Source: Gammaproteobacteria bacterium
GTDB taxonomy: Bacteria; Pseudomonadota; Gammaproteobacteria; UBA6429; Thiohalophilaceae
Reading direction: 5' to 3'
NCBI GenBank assembly: GCA_030593785.1
Contig: JAUVGM010000075.1
Location: forward strand, 1 to 8,579
DNA length: 8,579 nucleotides
The translations under genes and the position numbers were made by a program. The number at the start of each line of letters is the position of its first letter. Positions within the stretch are counted from its first letter, which is position 1. This document shows, in pieces, positions 6,617 through 8,579 of this stretch. The notes below the pieces were generated by a model, which searched no databases, was not told the DNA's origin, and worked only from the letters and a program-made list of their open reading frames with translations.

Positions 6617-7715
6617 TTATAAACCACTTTTCAAGCTGGCTTCAATAAATATGTTTAAACCACCATCAAGCACCGCTTGAGTATTGCTTGTTTCAACGTT
6701 AGTTCTTAAATCTTTAATCCGTGATTGATCTAAAACATAAGAACGGATCTGGCTGCCCCAACCAATATCTGTTTTGCTGTCTTCCATTACTTGTTTTTCT
6801 TCATTCTGTTTTTGCAATTCAAACTCATAAAGTTTGGATTTCAACTGCTTCATCGCATTATCTTTATTTTGATGCTGCGAACGACCGCTTTGGCACTGTA
6901 CCACGATCCCTGTTGGTTCATGGGTTAAACGTACCGCAGAATCCGTTTTATTAACGTGCTGACCACCCGCTCCACTTGCGCGGTAGGTATCAATTCGTAA
7001 ATCAGATGGATTGATCTCAATTTCGATATTATCATCCACTTCTGGCGAAACGAAAACAGAAGAAAAAGAGGTATGACGGCGGTTGCCCGAATCAAAAGGA
7101 GATTTTCTAACTAAACGATGTACACCTGTTTCAGTGCGTAACCAGCCAAAAGCATATTCGCCGGTAAACTTAATGGTGGCACTTTTGATACCTGCAACTT
7201 CACCCGATGAGGCTTCAATAAGCTCAGTCTTAAAACCGTTACTTTCCCCCCAACGCAGATACATTCGCAGGATCATTTCTGCCCAATCTTGTGCTTCTGT
7301 ACCACCTGAGCCAGATTGAATATCCAGGAAAGCATTATTGGCATCCATTTGGCCAGAAAACATGCGTTTGAATTCTAGTTGTTCGAGTGCTTTTTCTTTG
7401 CCGTCTAACTCTGTCGTCACCGATTGCACGGTCTCTTCATCATCTTCTTCTGCGGCTAATTCAAGTAGTTCTGAGGCATCGACTAAACTGCTATCGAGTT
7501 CATCAATGATGTGGACAATTTTTTCTAGCGTAACGCGTTCGCGTCCCAATTCTTGAGCGCGCTCAGGGTTGTCCCAAACAGTCGGTTCTTCGAGTTCGCG
7601 AATGACTTCGGCTAATTGTTCTTGTTTAGCCTCATAGTCAAAGATACCCCCTCAGGATGTCGGTGCGACCCTGAAAATCTTTGATTCGAGTTTTGATTGG
7701 CTGGATTTCTAACAT
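6617..7715 (-). CDS. prfB: Peptide chain release factor 2 (RF2), made by programmed +1 frameshift
   Basis: RF2 reads stop codons UGA and UAA and triggers release of the finished protein. The gene has two frames. The first runs from ATG 7715 for 25 codons (MLEIQPIKTRIKDFQGRTD...) to an in-frame TGA at 7640-7638. A +1 shift at CTT TGA C continues as DYEAKQEQLAEV to the TAA at 6617. The joined product is 365 residues, the same length as E. coli RF2. The stop-recognition tripeptide SPF falls at 205-207 and the catalytic GGQ at 250-252, with Ala at residue 246. AAGG lies 7 nt before the ATG. A TAGAAT at 7747-7742 is a possible -10 without a good -35. The gene lies between recJ and lysS. Taking the TTG at 7549 as start would wrongly drop 55 residues, including the regulatory site. 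Confidence 0.97.
7637..7652 (-). promoter_or_regulatory. RF2 autoregulatory +1 frameshift site
   Basis: The minus strand reads AGGGGGTATCTTTGAC. An internal Shine-Dalgarno-like AGGGGG (7652-7647) lies 3 nt before the slippery CTT (codon 25), followed by TGA (codon 26) and C. This is identical to the E. coli prfB site. In that well-known mechanism low RF2 lets the ribosome pause at UGA and slip forward, making more RF2, while high RF2 terminates there. The sequence is direct evidence; the feedback is established for the family. Confidence 0.97.
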
Positions 7716-7766
7716 GTTAAAACCTTAAAAATAAAGGCCGAATTCTACCTTAAAACATCTGACTTT

Positions 7767-7789
7767 TGTAGGTCGGGCTTCAGCCCGAC
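7767..7789 (+). repeat. REP-like element, copy 1 (prfB-proximal)
   Basis: The GTAG head (7768-7771) is followed directly by an 8-bp perfect stem GTCGGGCT/AGCCCGAC with a 2-nt TC loop (7772-7789). The head-plus-hairpin form is that of bacterial REP sequences mobilised by RAYT (TnpA-REP) transposases. It lies about 50 nt upstream of the prfB start codon and is the outer left partner of copy 2. Confidence 0.8.
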
Positions 7790-7867
7790 GCAGAATTTAA
7801 AAAAAGTAGCTAAACTTGCTATTTCACAAGAGAGTTATCTTTAATCCAAAACAATCAGCTTGCTTTA

Positions 7868-7890
7868 TTCAGCCTGAAGGCTGACCTACA
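7868..7890 (-). repeat. REP-like element, copy 2 (inverted)
   Basis: Read on the minus strand, the GTAG head (7889-7886) precedes stem GTCAGCCT with loop TC and return arm AGGCTGAA, pairing at seven of eight positions. It is inverted relative to copy 1, and together they span 124 bp (7767-7890). The interval between them (7790-7867) has no recognisable gene. Confidence 0.78.
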
Positions 7891-7904
7891 TTAAAATGCA
7901 CTTT

Positions 7905-7927
7905 TATAGGTCAGACTTCAGTCTGAC
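7905..7927 (+). repeat. REP-like element, copy 3 (recJ-proximal)
   Basis: The head is ATAG (7906-7909), one base from GTAG. It is followed by a perfect 8-bp stem GTCAGACT/AGTCTGAC with a TC loop (7910-7927). It faces copy 2 head to head with 14 bp between them, as in the paired REPs of BIME structures. It starts 12 bp beyond the recJ stop codon. Confidence 0.78.
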
Positions 7928-7929
7928 AA

Positions 7930-7948
7930 CCATGTAAAATTAACATGG
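7930..7948. other. Palindrome around the recJ stop codon
   Basis: A 6-bp inverted repeat CCATGT/ACATGG encloses a 7-nt loop containing the recJ stop (7942-7940). No T-run follows on the minus strand; REP copy 3 comes almost directly after it. Its role is unknown, and it may simply add to the folded 3' end of recJ mRNA. Confidence 0.45.
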
Positions 7949-8579
7949 CTCAATATAATCAACCATAAGCTGTAAACTTTTATTGCCTCGAAAGACATTC
8001 ACATCTAAGCGATATGCCACTTTTGCTTTTGTTAATTCTGATGACCAATCTTCATCTGTCACATTAAAGGCAATGGCATCAATTTCCAGATGCGAGCCTT
8101 CTGGTTGTAATGAGAGTTTCAAATGCTTCTCACCCACAATACGCTTATTAATAATATTAAAAATGCCATCAAAAACCGGCTCTTGAAAAGTTTGCCCCCA
8201 AGGCCCTGCGAAACGTAATTCTTCTGCGGTTGTCATGCTAAATTCAGAGGATAATAATTCACCATCACTCATGATTACACCATGTAAGTCATCTTCATTA
8301 AGATGACGGCGAACTTCTTCATCAAAGGCTTGAGTAAATAATTCATAATCATTTTCTGCAATAGTTAAACCTGCCGCCATTGCATGACCACCAAACTTCG
8401 TAATTAAAGTTGGATTTTGAGATGCAACAGCATCTAAAGCATCACGCAAATGAAAACCTTTTATAGAGCGACCCGAACCTTTCAACATATCACCGTCTGT
8501 CTTTGCGAAAACAATAACCGGACGATTCCACTGATCTTTAATTCGTGAAGCAATAATACCCACAACACCTTCGTGAAAA
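7940..8579 (-). CDS. recJ: Single-stranded-DNA exonuclease RecJ, C-terminal part (runs off right edge)
   Basis: RecJ degrades single-stranded DNA 5' to 3' in recombination, mismatch and base-excision repair. The last 213 codons are present. The fragment opens with FHEGVVGIIASRIK, the conserved segment at the beginning of the DHHA1 domain, and contains KFGGHAMAAGLT (GGHAMAAG at fragment residues 63-70), the substrate-binding glycine/histidine motif. The remainder, ending VFRGNKSLQLMVDYIEP, is the OB-fold-type C-terminal domain. The catalytic DHH domain lies outside the window. A GTG at 8563 is internal, since the frame and homology continue to the edge. It is the upstream neighbour of prfB as in E. 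coli, but separated by 224 bp filled with REP-like repeats. Confidence 0.96.
   Translation of the reverse strand, partial: FHEGVVGIIASRIKDQWNRPVIVFAKTDGDMLKGSGRSIKGFHLRDALDAVASQNPTLITKFGGHAMAAGLTIAENDYELFTQAFDEEVRRHLNEDDLHGVIMSDGELLSSEFSMTTAEELRFAGPWGQTFQEPVFDGIFNIINKRIVGEKHLKLSLQPEGSHLEIDAIAFNVTDEDWSSELTKAKVAYRLDVNVFRGNKSLQLMVDYIEPC

Noticed and set aside
6617..7549. prfB as a 310-residue gene starting at TTG 7549
   Set aside because: Residues homologous to the RF2 N-terminus continue upstream through the frameshift site to ATG 7715, giving the normal 365 residues.
7083..7556. Plus-strand open frames opposite prfB, rich in serine
   Set aside because: They arise from the antisense of acidic and GGQ-region codons of RF2, with no support as genes.
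7767..7789. REP copy 1 as an intrinsic terminator
   Set aside because: The stem is GC-rich, but neither strand has a T-run directly after it.
7767..7927. CRISPR array
   Set aside because: The repeats are few, in mixed orientation and of differing sequence, with irregular spacing; the pattern is REP-like.
7940..8563. RecJ fragment as a complete 207-residue gene starting at GTG 8563
   Set aside because: The frame and RecJ homology (FHEGVVG) continue to the window edge, so it is a partial gene.

Overview
The window reads as an ordinary chromosomal core segment of an AT-rich gammaproteobacterium. The evidence is the sdhCDAB gene order with E. coli-like membrane anchors, the recJ-prfB-lysS order, a YgfZ of the gammaproteobacterial type, and an RF2 frameshift site identical to that of E. 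coli. No genus can be named from the sequence alone. No phage, CRISPR, tRNA, rRNA or transposase gene is visible.

Layout from left to right. Positions 1-2585 (minus strand) carry succinate dehydrogenase: sdhC, sdhD, sdhA and the first 26 codons of sdhB, which runs off the left edge. The sdhC/sdhD and sdhD/sdhA junctions are both ATGA overlaps. A 191-bp divergent control region (2586-2776) separates sdhC from ygfZ, a plus-strand gene for a folate-dependent Fe-S maintenance protein. This is functionally fitting next to an Fe-S respiratory enzyme. Next, also on the plus strand, comes a stand-alone HDOD-domain protein that keeps an intact HDIG motif. The 320-bp convergent gap 4759-5078 holds a 125-bp palindromic repeat element, a strong bidirectional terminator and two further stem-loops. 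The minus-strand cluster recJ (partial, right edge), prfB (RF2, programmed +1 frameshift) and lysS fills the rest. The 224-bp recJ-prfB gap holds three more copies of the palindromic repeat.

The genes are standard housekeeping: the TCA cycle and respiratory chain (sdh), Fe-S upkeep (ygfZ), translation termination and charging of tRNA-Lys (prfB, lysS), and DNA repair (recJ). I found no new protein system. The most interesting signal is non-coding. It is a family of REP-like elements with a GTAG head and an 8-bp stem with a 2-nt loop, whose stems differ in sequence but keep pairing by compensatory changes. It occurs in two separate intergenic regions, and in both the outer copies are inverted and span about 124-125 bp.
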